Source of the DNA: a virus
Direction: 5' to 3' (one strand)
Virus record (IMG/VR): IMGVR_UViG_3300017728_000042
Coordinates: 1 to 36,355 of that record
Length of the DNA: 36,355 bases
Shown: positions 1 to 7,164 of the stretch, in pieces
Layout of the letters: each line of letters begins with the position of its first letter
Numbering within the stretch: the first letter of the stretch is position 1
The notes under the pieces: model-generated
Seen by the model: only the letters and a program-made list of their open reading frames with translations
What the model was told of the DNA's origin: nothing
The model's database searches: none
Made by a program: the position numbers and the translations under genes

Positions 1-734
1 GTTTTATGAATCATATCAAATATCATAAACGTAGGATTTTTAATTTGGTGATCTTTACGTCTAAGTTCTTTCATTACACCTTGAAAATCTTCATTACCAT
101 CTTCGTCTAATAAACATATTTCGCCATCAAACACATAATTAATAACACCTGTAGCTTCAATTGCATATTTAATTTTATTCAATGTAGTAAATTCTTTACC
201 CATTCTACTATATAATGTACACTTACCTTCAGTATCTGTAACTGCTAAACAACGTACACCATCTAATTTTCTTGAAGCATACCAATTATCATCCCAATCA
301 CATTTACCTTTGTATTCTTGAGCTAATGCAACAGAAAAAGTAGGAATTAAACCTGGAACAGCTTTATTAATTACTTTATCTCCCGCTCTTATATCTAAGT
401 TTTTATCAATAATTCTATATAATAATTTTCCATATTCATTATTTTCTACCCAACCATTTACTAATGTAATTGCTTCATGACCTGTAAATTTTCTATCTGA
501 TAATGAATCTAATAATTCAAATGGATATAAATCTCCACCATCATAATAACATTTATCACTATTTTTCTTACACGTTTTACTTGTAGTATAATATTGTTTG
601 TAGGGGTTATAAGTATATTCTAGTACTTTATGTATAAACGTACTACTACGCGCTATAATCGCAATTTTATCGGTAGCACTACTAGTACTCCTCATTTCTT
701 CTATAAATTTATTTAATTCTTCCATTGGTTCCAT
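1..734 (-). CDS. ATP-dependent DNA ligase, N-terminal part (runs off the window)
   Basis: About 244 residues are visible before the window edge cuts the gene. The adenylation motif KLDGVR is present, with nucleophile Lys156, followed by YSRMGKEF, FDGEI (motif III, about residues 202-206) and FMIFDM (motif IIIa). These are the hallmarks of ATP-dependent (T4 gp30-like) ligases, which seal nicks during replication and recombination. Residues 1-130 would be the DNA-binding domain. The start at 734 is preferred over the Met at residue 4 because it follows the leader AAAAATAAAAGTT used by neighbouring genes. It lies 5 nt after the SWIM gene and is probably cotranscribed with it from the element at 1409-1433. 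The C-terminal OB domain is outside the window. Confidence 0.9.
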   Translation of the reverse strand, partial: MEPMEELNKFIEEMRSTSSATDKIAIIARSSTFIHKVLEYTYNPYKQYYTTSKTCKKNSDKCYYDGGDLYPFELLDSLSDRKFTGHEAITLVNGWVENNEYGKLLYRIIDKNLDIRAGDKVINKAVPGLIPTFSVALAQEYKGKCDWDDNWYASRKLDGVRCLAVTDTEGKCTLYSRMGKEFTTLNKIKYAIEATGVINYVFDGEICLLDEDGNEDFQGVMKELRRKDHQIKNPTFMIFDMIHK

Positions 735-739
735 AACTT

Positions 740-1171
740 TTATTTTTGGTTAATTTTCATTTCTTTTACATGTTTACAATTGCCACTTGACCTCCAATAA
801 CCAGGACAAGTACAATGATATTTACCAGATTCAGGGTAATACTTTGTTGTATATTCACCTAACCCACTTCCACTTATATGAGTTTTAATTACTGGTTTTG
901 ATTTTACTTTTAATTTAGGTTTAATCCAATTTATATCATTTAACGTAGTTTCAGGTAGTACTTCTTGCCATATAGGTACAATATATTTTTTTCCTCCAAC
1001 ATTTGTTAATGCGGGGGGTATATGATGTTCATAATCATATTTAAATAATTTAAAAGAAACAAATGGACCAAACCCTTTAGGATTAATACTAAAATTACTT
1101 TTTTCTTGATAAAATCTTCTAGTTCGAAGATTACCATATTTGTTTAAATTAGAAAATTCTACTATAGGCAT
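740..1171 (-). CDS. small SWIM zinc-finger protein
   Basis: This 143-residue protein ends in a CxCx9CxH motif (C120, C122, C132, H134; HCTCPGY...GNCKH), the pattern of SWIM zinc fingers, which bind DNA or protein. The first 95 residues have no domain I recognise; they are rich in basic and aromatic residues (for example FGPFVSFKLFKYDYEHH). The start has the leader AAAAATAAAAGTTATG, identical to those of the ligase and of the gene at 4418. It sits between a 59-residue gene and the ligase with gaps of 5 nt each, so these three probably form one operon. A role in replication or recombination is suggested by the ligase neighbour but is only inference. Confidence 0.75.
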   Translation of the reverse strand: MPIVEFSNLNKYGNLRTRRFYQEKSNFSINPKGFGPFVSFKLFKYDYEHHIPPALTNVGGKKYIVPIWQEVLPETTLNDINWIKPKLKVKSKPVIKTHISGSGLGEYTTKYYPESGKYHCTCPGYWRSSGNCKHVKEMKINQK

Positions 1172-1176
1172 AACTT

Positions 1177-1356
1177 TTATTTTTTATTTTTTAAGTTTTT
1201 AAATGTATCTACAAATGATCTATCCCAATCATTACGTAATTCAACTTTATTATCTACCATTAGTTGAGCTATGTTTACACCAGTATCACCTCTAAATTTA
1301 GGCTTCCATCCAGAAGCTTTTAATCTTTTTTGTTCTTTTAAAATTAAATCTAACAT
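1177..1356 (-). CDS. small hypothetical protein, 59 aa
   Basis: An open frame of 59 codons starts at ATG 1354-1356 and stops with TAA at 1177-1179. The protein is basic and begins MLDLILKEQKRLKASGWKP, with a further stretch VDNKVELRNDWDRSF. It is the first gene downstream of the terminator at 1455-1485 and the promoter-like element at 1409-1433, and ends 5 nt before the SWIM gene. The leader AATAAATAAAGGTTATAAAA is A-rich, as at other starts here. It has no signal peptide or membrane segment. The family is not recognised; the tight packing and leader are the reasons to call it a gene. Confidence 0.6.
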   Translation of the reverse strand: MLDLILKEQKRLKASGWKPKFRGDTGVNIAQLMVDNKVELRNDWDRSFVDTFKNLKNKK

Positions 1357-1408
1357 TTTTATAACCTTTATTTATTGTTTTCCGGCGTTCTGCCTTATTT
1401 ACATGGTA

Positions 1409-1433
1409 AATATACGAAAGATATTTCAGGTAT
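1409..1433 (-). promoter_or_regulatory. probable early/middle promoter element (copy 1)
   Basis: The plus strand reads AATATACGAAAGATATT followed by TCAGGTAT. The same 25 bases recur at 16867-16891 with two mismatches. On the coding strand the core is ATCTTTCGTATATT, close to the Bacteroidota -7 box TAnnTTTG (TATCTTTCG) and also holding a TATATT hexamer. It sits about 50 nt upstream of the 59-aa gene and immediately downstream of a terminator, which is where a promoter is expected. Confidence 0.55.
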
Positions 1434-1454
1434 CCAAATATTTTCGCGGGAAAA

Positions 1455-1485
1455 TTAGAAAGACGTCCTTAGGACGCCTTTCTAA
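1455..1485 (-). terminator. intrinsic terminator after the 75-aa membrane gene
   Basis: The arms TTAGAAAG-A-CGTCC and GGACG-C-CTTTCTAA pair over 13 bp with one A/C mismatch and a 3-nt loop. On the minus strand the stem is followed by TTTTCCC. It lies 17 nt past the stop of the gene ending at 1503 and just before the promoter-like element at 1409-1433, so it separates two transcription units. Confidence 0.75.
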
Positions 1486-1502
1486 CTGATGTATTTATAT
1501 TA

Positions 1503-1730
1503 CTATTTCTTCGCAGTAAAGAATGAAGCAATAAGAACTAAAACAACTAAACCAACAAACCCACCATTACCTAATGAGCTTACAAGAGCTGTAAGGTTAG
1601 TAACAACATCAAAATTAAATATTGCACCACCTGTTAATACGTACCATAGGATTGTTACTGGGATAAAAGCTAAAAACAACGCGCTTAATCCACCTAAAAA
1701 TCCATTTAAATAAGAAAATACTTTTTCCAT
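1503..1730 (-). CDS. small two-TM membrane protein, possible holin
   Basis: This 75-residue protein has two hydrophobic segments, about residues 12-34 (GGLSALFLAFIPVTILWYVL) and 49-70 (SSLGNGGFVGLVVLVLIASF), and ends TAKK. There is a short loop between them. The size and topology fit a class II holin or another small inner-membrane effector, but no family is recognised. It follows the outer-membrane barrel gene by 27 nt and is the last gene before the terminator at 1455-1485. A second holin-like candidate lies at 6340-6555, next to the endolysin-like gene, so this one need not be the lysis holin. Confidence 0.65.
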   Translation of the reverse strand: MEKVFSYLNGFLGGLSALFLAFIPVTILWYVLTGGAIFNFDVVTNLTALVSSLGNGGFVGLVVLVLIASFFTAKK

Positions 1731-1757
1731 TTTTTTAGTTTTTTAATTAATACTAGT

Positions 1758-2168
1758 TTAAAATTTAAGACCTACGCCTAACGTTAAGTTAGTCGTTTTG
1801 TCACCTGAGTTATAAACAACCTTAGGATCTACAAACACTCCTTTGTGAATAGTAAACAATTTACCAATACCAATACTTAGATTATCTGTTTCTAAATTTG
1901 GTGCTGAAGCATATACAAAATATCCTCTAAGAAAATATCTTGCATGTACATCAATAACTTGGTCAACAGTTGAATCAGCTTGGGAGATATTTAAACCTAC
2001 CATTAACTTATCAGTTAAACCATACCCTACTGTTGGGCTTATAGACCATTCAGTCCATGCTGTGTTAGAAATGTCACCTGTACCTATGTAGAAGTCACCT
2101 TTCTCCTGTGCGTTTACTCCAAGTACTAATCCTAGTCCTAAAGCTAAACTCAAAATCATTTTTTTCAT
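1758..2168 (-). CDS. small secreted outer-membrane beta-barrel-like protein
   Basis: The 136-residue product starts with a signal peptide (KKMILSLALGLGLVLGVNA, cleavage probably before QEKGD). The remainder alternates polar and hydrophobic residues in strand-like units (WSISPTVGYGL, KLMVGLNIS, ARYFLRGYFVY, LSIGIGKLF, NLTLGVGLKF) and ends in a C-terminal Phe, as is typical of outer-membrane barrels. It would have about 8 strands, resembling small flavobacterial OmpA/OmpW-like barrels. A phage copy could alter the receptor landscape or block superinfection; that is inference. The 235-bp block upstream, full of inverted repeats, is likely to hold its control region. Confidence 0.7.
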   Translation of the reverse strand: MKKMILSLALGLGLVLGVNAQEKGDFYIGTGDISNTAWTEWSISPTVGYGLTDKLMVGLNISQADSTVDQVIDVHARYFLRGYFVYASAPNLETDNLSIGIGKLFTIHKGVFVDPKVVYNSGDKTTNLTLGVGLKF

Positions 2169-2403
2169 TTTTTTGATTTTAATTAATAAATAATATGTAA
2201 GACCATCTTACATATGTTAATATATGGGACTATCCCACATATGCTTTTAATACTTTTTTGGGAAAACGTAGCGAATGCCACTTTTTATGTGGCATTGTGT
2301 ACATTTTTTCCAAATGTATTTATACAATATACAAAATTACTTTTGTATAGCCACACTAAATTAAAAAACTTACGCAATTGTGAACAACGCGTAGTTCATA
2401 ACT
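2169..2403. repeat. 235-bp non-coding block with five inverted repeats
   Basis: Five potential hairpins sit in this gap: 2193-2215 (10-bp arms, 3-nt loop), 2222-2242 (GGGA/TCCC core with ATAT flanks), 2274-2296 (AATGCCAC/GTGGCATT), 2328-2349 (TATACAAAA/TTTTGTATA) and 2381-2398 (TGAAC/GTTCA around ACGCGT). The first two share the plan TATGTnnGATnGTCnnACATA on the minus strand and look like tandem operators. No clean U-tract follows any stem, so none is a convincing terminator. A plus-strand open frame of 69 codons here has no support. A small RNA or a regulatory region for the barrel gene are the main alternatives. Confidence 0.6.
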
Positions 2404-3285
2404 TTATTTTGATAATCTTTTAAATTGTTCTTTAAGAGTTTCACCTCTCCAATTTACTGCTTCTTCAAATGCACCTGACGCTGATTCTCTTTCTATAGCA
2501 TCATCCCCTGCTGCTGCATCACTAGAATCAACTTCTATGTTATCTTCTTCTCTTACATATTCTGTGTTAACTGACATAAACTCATCAAATTCATCAAGTA
2601 TACCATCAGTACCATCTGCATTTATAATATCTTCGTAGTGGGTATCGATAAAAGATTTAGCTATATCAGCATCTACACCTCTTTTACCCACAACTAATTT
2701 TATTATCATTCCTTCAACTTCCTCTTTATCATCATAAGGATCTAATCTATAATCTATATTTTCTTTTTTCATATCTTTTATTTTTTCATCTTTATCGATT
2801 GCTTTATCCATTAATTTATGATTTGCTCTGTCTGAAGGGACTGCTCTTCTTTCTTTCATTGATTTTTCTTCATCAACAGGACCAAACATTGTAGCTGCAG
2901 ATGCTAATTGATTAGCTAATTGGTCTATCATACTTCTAGTTCCTGTATTTTTTATTTCAACCCAATCACCATCTTCTTCATACCAAATATAAGCATAATC
3001 GGCACCATAGCTATCAATTTGACCAGCCATATCATATAATGCATCCTCCCATTCTTTATCAAGTCTTGTTTTTTCAGGATTCATTTTATTTTTAGCTTCT
3101 ATAGTACCATCATCAGTTATATATGAAATATAACCTTCGTTTGCTACGAATTTTGCTTTTTCATCACTATTATAATGTTTATCTAACATTTTTCCTAAAT
3201 GATCAGGATAACCATCATAATGATTATAAGTAGAAGTTAATACTTTATTGTCATCTAAATATCCTATAAGTGCTCTTGTTGCCAT
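2404..3285 (-). CDS. hypothetical phage protein with MATRALIG-type N-terminal domain
   Basis: The N-terminal 110 residues (MATRALIGYLDD, NHYDGYPDHLGKML, YAYIWYEEDGDW) match a small domain I know from uncharacterised proteins of T4-like phages, where the same MATR..IG start and H-x-DGYP motif recur. Residues 150-290 are highly charged and acidic, and the C-terminus ends ETLKEQFKRLSK, a short amphipathic helix resembling the C-terminal tags of some T4-like head and core proteins. There is no signal peptide or TM segment. It starts 2 nt after the stop of the 47-aa gene, so these are translationally linked. The function is unknown; the 293-aa length and the two-part layout suggest a fusion. Confidence 0.7.
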   Translation of the reverse strand: MATRALIGYLDDNKVLTSTYNHYDGYPDHLGKMLDKHYNSDEKAKFVANEGYISYITDDGTIEAKNKMNPEKTRLDKEWEDALYDMAGQIDSYGADYAYIWYEEDGDWVEIKNTGTRSMIDQLANQLASAATMFGPVDEEKSMKERRAVPSDRANHKLMDKAIDKDEKIKDMKKENIDYRLDPYDDKEEVEGMIIKLVVGKRGVDADIAKSFIDTHYEDIINADGTDGILDEFDEFMSVNTEYVREEDNIEVDSSDAAAGDDAIERESASGAFEEAVNWRGETLKEQFKRLSK

Positions 3286-3287
3286 TT

Positions 3288-3431
3288 TTATTTTGATTTA
3301 TACCAAACTGCTGATATTTTAACACCATCAACATCCTTAATTAATACTTTTTTTTTAATTTCTTCTTCAACTAAAAGACTTTTATCCCAATATTTAGGAT
3401 TTTTACTATTTAATTTCCTTTTTTTAGCCAT
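3288..3431 (-). CDS. small basic hypothetical protein, 47 aa
   Basis: The frame starts at ATG 3429-3431, which shares one base with the TAA of the upstream gene (TAATG), and stops at TAA 3288-3290. It encodes a 47-residue basic protein with a Lys-rich N-terminus (MAKKRKLNSKNPKYWD) and a short strand-like C-terminus (VLIKDVDGVKISAVWY). The TAATG overlap upstream and the 2-nt gap downstream indicate translational coupling in a three-gene unit. No family is recognised. Confidence 0.6.
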   Translation of the reverse strand: MAKKRKLNSKNPKYWDKSLLVEEEIKKKVLIKDVDGVKISAVWYKSK

Positions 3432-3976
3432 TAGTATTTTCCAAAATCATCTGGGTCATCAGATATATCGGATTTCATTTCACTCATTTCCATATCAGCT
3501 GATGCATCTGGAGCATCATGTGGTTCTACATTATATTCGTCTACAATTTCTTTTTTAGCTTTTTTCTTACCGTTTGCTTTATCTAATTGCTTTTCATATA
3601 ATTTTTTAGATCTTTCTAAGAGTTTAATTTCTCTTTGCATTTCTTTAACTCTTTTTTTATCTATTAATTCTGATAGATTTTCATCTTCTTGAACCATATT
3701 AATTCTACTATTTTTAGCTTCAATAGCTTCATCAATAGCATTAATTTTAGCTTCTAAAGTAGTAATAGCTCCTGCTTTATCAATTTCAGCTAATTTTTTA
3801 TCTAATTCAGATTTTTTACCTTCATTTAAGGATTCAGTATTTTTAGCTTCATAAGCTGCTTTTACACTTTCTAGGGTTGGTAACGGTTCTCCAGTTTTTC
3901 TAGTATCATATCCTGGGGCGTTTTCGTTTAATAACGTTTTTCCGCTAACAAACTTTTTAAGGTCAAAATTATCCAT
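3431..3976 (-). CDS. coiled-coil protein with acidic C-terminus, unknown function
   Basis: The product has 181 residues. It opens with NFDLKKFVSGKTLLNENA, a start type I have seen in uncharacterised structural or head-associated proteins of related phages. Residues 60-140 are strongly helical and charged (repeated Lys/Glu/Leu heptads) and should form a coiled coil. The C-terminus is very acidic (MEMSEMKSDISDDPDDFGKY). No catalytic motif is visible. The late-type element ATATTTATAACAAAAT lies 8 nt upstream, which suggests late expression and so a virion, scaffold or assembly role. That role is inference. Confidence 0.65.
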   Translation of the reverse strand: MDNFDLKKFVSGKTLLNENAPGYDTRKTGEPLPTLESVKAAYEAKNTESLNEGKKSELDKKLAEIDKAGAITTLEAKINAIDEAIEAKNSRINMVQEDENLSELIDKKRVKEMQREIKLLERSKKLYEKQLDKANGKKKAKKEIVDEYNVEPHDAPDASADMEMSEMKSDISDDPDDFGKY

Positions 3977-3984
3977 GTTTTTAT

Positions 3985-4000
3985 ATTTTGTTATAAATAT
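3985..4000 (-). promoter_or_regulatory. late-type element ATATTTATAACAAAAT
   Basis: On the minus strand this 16-mer is identical to those at 12492-12507 and 31571-31586. It lies 8 nt upstream of the ATG at 3976. It is probably the late promoter of this phage, or a combined promoter and initiation element of nearly leaderless mRNAs. Confidence 0.5.
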
Positions 4001-4007
4001 ATGAAAA

Positions 4008-4418
4008 TTAAGTTAGATTATATTTTTCTCGACAGTAATTAATAAGTGATAAACCTACGCCAATTTCTAATATTTCTGCCTTTTCAGGTACTCCTGGTAG
4101 TTTTTTAGCTAATAGAATATAATCTACATTTTCATTGTTCCATATCTTTATTTTAGTTTTAGCATTTGAACGATTTGAAGTTTTAAAAACCATAACTACA
4201 GGCATTTTACCGTATGCTTTACCTTTTTCTATTTTTATTTTTTTATATTTTTTATCTTTAGAGTAAAATTGTTCTACTTTATAAGCACCTTTTTTAGACT
4301 TTTTATCATCAAAATGCCATATAGATCTTCCACCTAATTCTGGTTTTGATGGATAATCAAAAAATTCTAATGTATACTTTGTTTTACGTTCAATGTTTTC
4401 AGATGGTCTACCTCTCAT
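4008..4418 (-). CDS. hypothetical basic protein, 136 aa
   Basis: The protein begins MRGRPSENIERKTKYTLEFF; the RGRP core resembles an AT-hook, which binds the minor groove of AT-rich DNA. The middle is Lys-rich and strand-like (KYKKIKIEKGKAYGKMPVVM), and the C-terminus (EIGVGLSLINYCREKYNLT) looks helical. There is no signal peptide or TM segment. The start has the leader AAAAATAAAAGTTATG, and the element TTTCGTATATT lies about 26 nt upstream, so it probably has its own promoter. I do not recognise the family. A DNA-binding role is a weak inference from the RGRP motif and overall basic charge. Confidence 0.65.
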   Translation of the reverse strand: MRGRPSENIERKTKYTLEFFDYPSKPELGGRSIWHFDDKKSKKGAYKVEQFYSKDKKYKKIKIEKGKAYGKMPVVMVFKTSNRSNAKTKIKIWNNENVDYILLAKKLPGVPEKAEILEIGVGLSLINYCREKYNLT

Positions 4419-4443
4419 AACTTTTATTTTTGTTTATAGGATA

Positions 4444-4454
4444 AATATACGAAA
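4444..4454 (-). promoter_or_regulatory. probable early/middle promoter element TTTCGTATATT
   Basis: On the minus strand the sequence reads TTTTTCGTATATTTATCC, matching the 11-nt core of the elements at 1409 and 16867. It lies in the 55-bp gap between the 411-aa membrane gene and the gene starting at 4418, about 26 nt upstream of its ATG. Confidence 0.45.
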
Positions 4455-4473
4455 AATTTTTTAATAAACCAAA

Positions 4474-5709
4474 TTAAGATTTAATTTCATTGATTTGAGA
4501 TAGATAAACTTCATATAAGGCAGTATTTCCACTCATTTTAGCTTCATGAGCTAAAGATTTTAATTTTTGCATTACTAATAAACGTTCATTATCATCAACA
4601 ACCCCATCTTTATTTAAATCTAATTTATCATAATGTAAACCATCATTACCATTTTGACCTATAATATTTATCCTTTCTTCATCTTTATCTATTAATCTAT
4701 TTTGACTCTCACTTGTAGCTAATTCAAAATCAGGAGATTGTTTTTTTGATTTAGGTTTTTGGTTTATAACTTCAACTTTAACTTCTGAAGGTTCATACAT
4801 TTTAGGTAAAGGATAAGATTTATCAAACTCCATACCTTCAGGAACAGACATTTTTACCTTTTTAGGTTGTCTTATTTTTATAGATTTAGGAATAAAAGAT
4901 GTTGTTTTTATCTGTTCAAAAGCAAAATTAGCTGCTACTACTAAAGCAATAGCTAAAGGATCAAATACAAATATAATAGTCAATAATAAATAATTAATAA
5001 TTTGATCCATAGGTATTCCTGTTAATCCTGATAGATATTTTAAAGGGCCTAACTCACTAGAAACAGCATCACTAGTTCTTACTTCAACTATTTCAGTTTC
5101 ATATTGAAATATTTTATCATTTAAATTATCAACTTTAGCATTTATTATTGTTTGTCTTTCAATAGCTTGATCTAATTGTTTTTCTAAAGCTCTACGAGTT
5201 GATGATGAAGTTGTTGTAACTATATTACCACTTGTGTCTGTATACTGTATTATATTGTTACTTAAACCATTTCGTAAACTTGTTACGGATTTATTTATAC
5301 TTGATTTTTCTTCATTATATACAATTAACTGTTCTTTTATGTTATCCCTTTTAGTTTCTATTAGAGTAATTTGTGCATCTATATTTCCAGATTTTGAAGC
5401 TGTTTCTTGGTATGCTGCAGATAAAAATCCATAAATACCCATAGAAGTTATTAAAATTAAAATAAAACAAGCTATAGATAAATACCACTTTAAAAATTTT
5501 GGTAAGGATTTTCTATATTGATATAATAAAGATGCTATAACTAGTTTAGCAATTTCTAATGACGCTGCCATTACTATAACTGCAACAGCTGCTCCTGCAA
5601 ATAATTTACTTAAACCACTAACAGAATAAAATGCTGCTGAAATAGAGACTGATAGTGCGGAGAATGCAATTATTAAAGGAAATAATCTTATTTGAATATT
5701 TTTCCACAT
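4474..5709 (-). CDS. multi-TM membrane protein with coiled coil and C-terminal EF-hand
   Basis: The 411-residue protein has three N-terminal hydrophobic segments (about 9-30, 36-62, 77-98), a long polar helical region (110-215, Gln/Glu/Lys-rich, probable coiled coil outside the membrane) and a fourth segment (about 238-262, LLLTIIFVFDPLAIALVVAA). The cytoplasmic tail carries a canonical EF-hand loop at residues 364-375 (DLNKDGVVDDNE: ligands at positions 1, 3, 5, 9 and 12, Gly at 6). This predicts a calcium-responsive or calcium-stabilised inner-membrane protein. No family name can be given. It lies 14 nt downstream of the endolysin-like gene, in the exported/lysis cassette, so roles in lysis timing or envelope sensing are possible. 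Confidence 0.75.
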   Translation of the reverse strand: MWKNIQIRLFPLIIAFSALSVSISAAFYSVSGLSKLFAGAAVAVIVMAASLEIAKLVIASLLYQYRKSLPKFLKWYLSIACFILILITSMGIYGFLSAAYQETASKSGNIDAQITLIETKRDNIKEQLIVYNEEKSSINKSVTSLRNGLSNNIIQYTDTSGNIVTTTSSSTRRALEKQLDQAIERQTIINAKVDNLNDKIFQYETEIVEVRTSDAVSSELGPLKYLSGLTGIPMDQIINYLLLTIIFVFDPLAIALVVAANFAFEQIKTTSFIPKSIKIRQPKKVKMSVPEGMEFDKSYPLPKMYEPSEVKVEVINQKPKSKKQSPDFELATSESQNRLIDKDEERINIIGQNGNDGLHYDKLDLNKDGVVDDNERLLVMQKLKSLAHEAKMSGNTALYEVYLSQINEIKS

Positions 5710-5723
5710 AACTAATTTTTTAA

Positions 5724-6332
5724 TTAAACAATATCTTTAGACTCAATAAGAGTATAAGTAAATGAATTACCCCAAACATCTCTAGCTTGGCGTAAAATTT
5801 TCATAAACACCGCAAAATCTTCATTTGAAGCAATTACTTGACAACCAGCCGACCATTTATCTACTCGAGTTGATTTACCTCCTGTTTTAGCTGTTGCTCT
5901 ATGGATGTTAATCCCAAAAATACCTTTTTCAATATCTTCTTCTAAACAATCATAAACTCCATCAGTATTATCATCACGATAAACTTCTAAAGGTTTAGCT
6001 TGTCTTAATGCCTCATATTTTCCTTGATGTAAACCAATTTTATGAGAACTTCTGTATTGTCCTGGTTTTAAAATTGCTACACCATTTGGGTTTAATAAAT
6101 TTTCTACCCAATGTGTCCCTGGGTCTGTTGTACATTTAAAGCAATGAAATTTCCATTCATTATCTAATTTATAAGATAAAGTTATACAATCATCAAATGC
6201 ATTAGTAACTCTATTTTTAGTTTTTGAATTTCTTACACCTATAATATTAACATCATAATCTCCACCAGTAAAGTATTTATAACCCTTACTAATCATCGTT
6301 TCTTCAATTTGTTCTCTTGTATAACAACTCAT
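5724..6332 (-). CDS. YkuD-like / phage endolysin-type cell-wall enzyme
   Basis: Residues 138-165 contain GIFGINIHRA (His144) and, 17 residues on, WSAGCQV (Ser161, Gly163, Cys164), the His...S-x-G-C signature of the YkuD (L,D-transpeptidase-like) fold. Similar proteins of about 200 aa occur in phages of Bacteroidota as presumed peptidoglycan-cleaving enzymes. Other conserved-looking blocks are THWVENLLNPNGVAILKPGQY and HQGKYEAL. There is no signal peptide, so export would depend on a holin, and a two-TM holin-like gene ends 8 nt upstream. I read this as the lysis pair. Whether it cleaves or transpeptidates cannot be told from sequence. Confidence 0.7.
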   Translation of the reverse strand: MSCYTREQIEETMISKGYKYFTGGDYDVNIIGVRNSKTKNRVTNAFDDCITLSYKLDNEWKFHCFKCTTDPGTHWVENLLNPNGVAILKPGQYRSSHKIGLHQGKYEALRQAKPLEVYRDDNTDGVYDCLEEDIEKGIFGINIHRATAKTGGKSTRVDKWSAGCQVIASNEDFAVFMKILRQARDVWGNSFTYTLIESKDIV

Positions 6333-6339
6333 AATTTAA

Positions 6340-6555
6340 TTATTTTTTTGCAAATTTTTCAACTCCTGCTATTCCAAAACAACCTATTACAACCCATGTA
6401 AATGAATCATATATTGTTTCATTAATTACTAAATCTTTACCTGTGTATCCAGTTAATAAATCTAATAAAGCAAATAATACCATTACTAAAAATGCAATAA
6501 AACCTACTACAGTTTTTTCATTCCACTCATTATCATTTTTAAATATTGACCACAT
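6340..6555 (-). CDS. holin-like two-TM protein, 71 aa
   Basis: The protein has hydrophobic segments at about residues 15-36 (TVVGFIAFLVMVLFALLDLL) and 49-66 (YDSFTWVVIGCFGIAGVE), a charged N-terminus and a Lys-rich tail (KFAKK), which is the layout of small phage holins. It is followed 7 nt later by the YkuD/endolysin-like gene, which has no signal peptide and so needs a membrane pore. This supports a holin-endolysin pair. No specific holin family is recognised, so the call rests on topology, size and context. Confidence 0.6.
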   Translation of the reverse strand: MWSIFKNDNEWNEKTVVGFIAFLVMVLFALLDLLTGYTGKDLVINETIYDSFTWVVIGCFGIAGVEKFAKK

Positions 6556-6604
6556 AATTTTTTATTTTATAATTAATATATTTAATAAGTTATAATCTAA
6601 CATA

Positions 6605-7156
6605 TTATTTAACTGTAGGTTTAGGCCATACAGAAGTTGTAAATGTTATAGTATTATTAATTGATGATGGGTTTCCATCTTTAAATTCTGTTTCATATAC
6701 CCAAGTTGCTGATCTTGCTGTAGCATTACCTGGCATTGGTCCTCCACCATCATTTTCGTTATTTATTTTCATAGTATTACTACCATCAAATCCATATTCA
6801 TAATTCCAATTACCATTACTAGGAGATATACTAGTTAATCCTTTTGGAGGTAAAATTGTACCTATAAATGAAGTTGCCCCTGCTAATGGTTGAGTATTTG
6901 AATTTGAAAGTAATGTATCACCTATAGCAATAGTATCATATACATCATTTTTATCCATACCCATAGTTCTGTGCCAATAAATTAGTTGATCTGTATTGTT
7001 TACTACATATAAAGTAACTGTTGCAGGATCCATTTTTACATTTAAAATTGAACCATCTTCTTGTATCATTCCAGCTAAAGCTGGGTCTACTTTTTTATCA
7101 CTTCCACATCCAATAACTAAGAATGTTGTTAATATAAGGGTAAATAAATTTTTCAT
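6605..7156 (-). CDS. phage-encoded lipoprotein
   Basis: The N-terminus KNLFTLILTTFLVIGC is a type II signal peptide with lipobox VIGC, so Cys17 should be lipidated after export, followed by GSDKK. The mature domain (about 165 aa) is strand-rich and contains VTLYVVNNTDQLIYW and GPMPGNATARSATWVYETEF. It has no recognised enzymatic motif. It lies 8 nt downstream of the T9SS repeat gene and is likely cotranscribed with the other exported proteins. Phage lipoproteins of other systems often block superinfection by acting on receptors or entry; that is an analogy, not evidence. It could equally be a virion-independent host-surface modifier. Confidence 0.7.
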   Translation of the reverse strand: MKNLFTLILTTFLVIGCGSDKKVDPALAGMIQEDGSILNVKMDPATVTLYVVNNTDQLIYWHRTMGMDKNDVYDTIAIGDTLLSNSNTQPLAGATSFIGTILPPKGLTSISPSNGNWNYEYGFDGSNTMKINNENDGGGPMPGNATARSATWVYETEFKDGNPSSINNTITFTTSVWPKPTVK

Positions 7157-7164
7157 TTTTGTTT

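Noticed and set aside
1489-1713. Plus-strand open frame of 74 codons
   Set aside because: It mirrors the two-TM protein gene on the minus strand, which has a proper start and terminator.
2214-2423. Plus-strand open frame over the hairpin block
   Set aside because: It spans several inverted repeats, has low-complexity coding and runs into the end of a minus-strand gene.
3985-4000. TATAAATA on the plus strand read as a T4 late promoter
   Set aside because: It would drive transcription away from every gene downstream; its repeated place just upstream of minus-strand starts shows that the functional orientation is the reverse.
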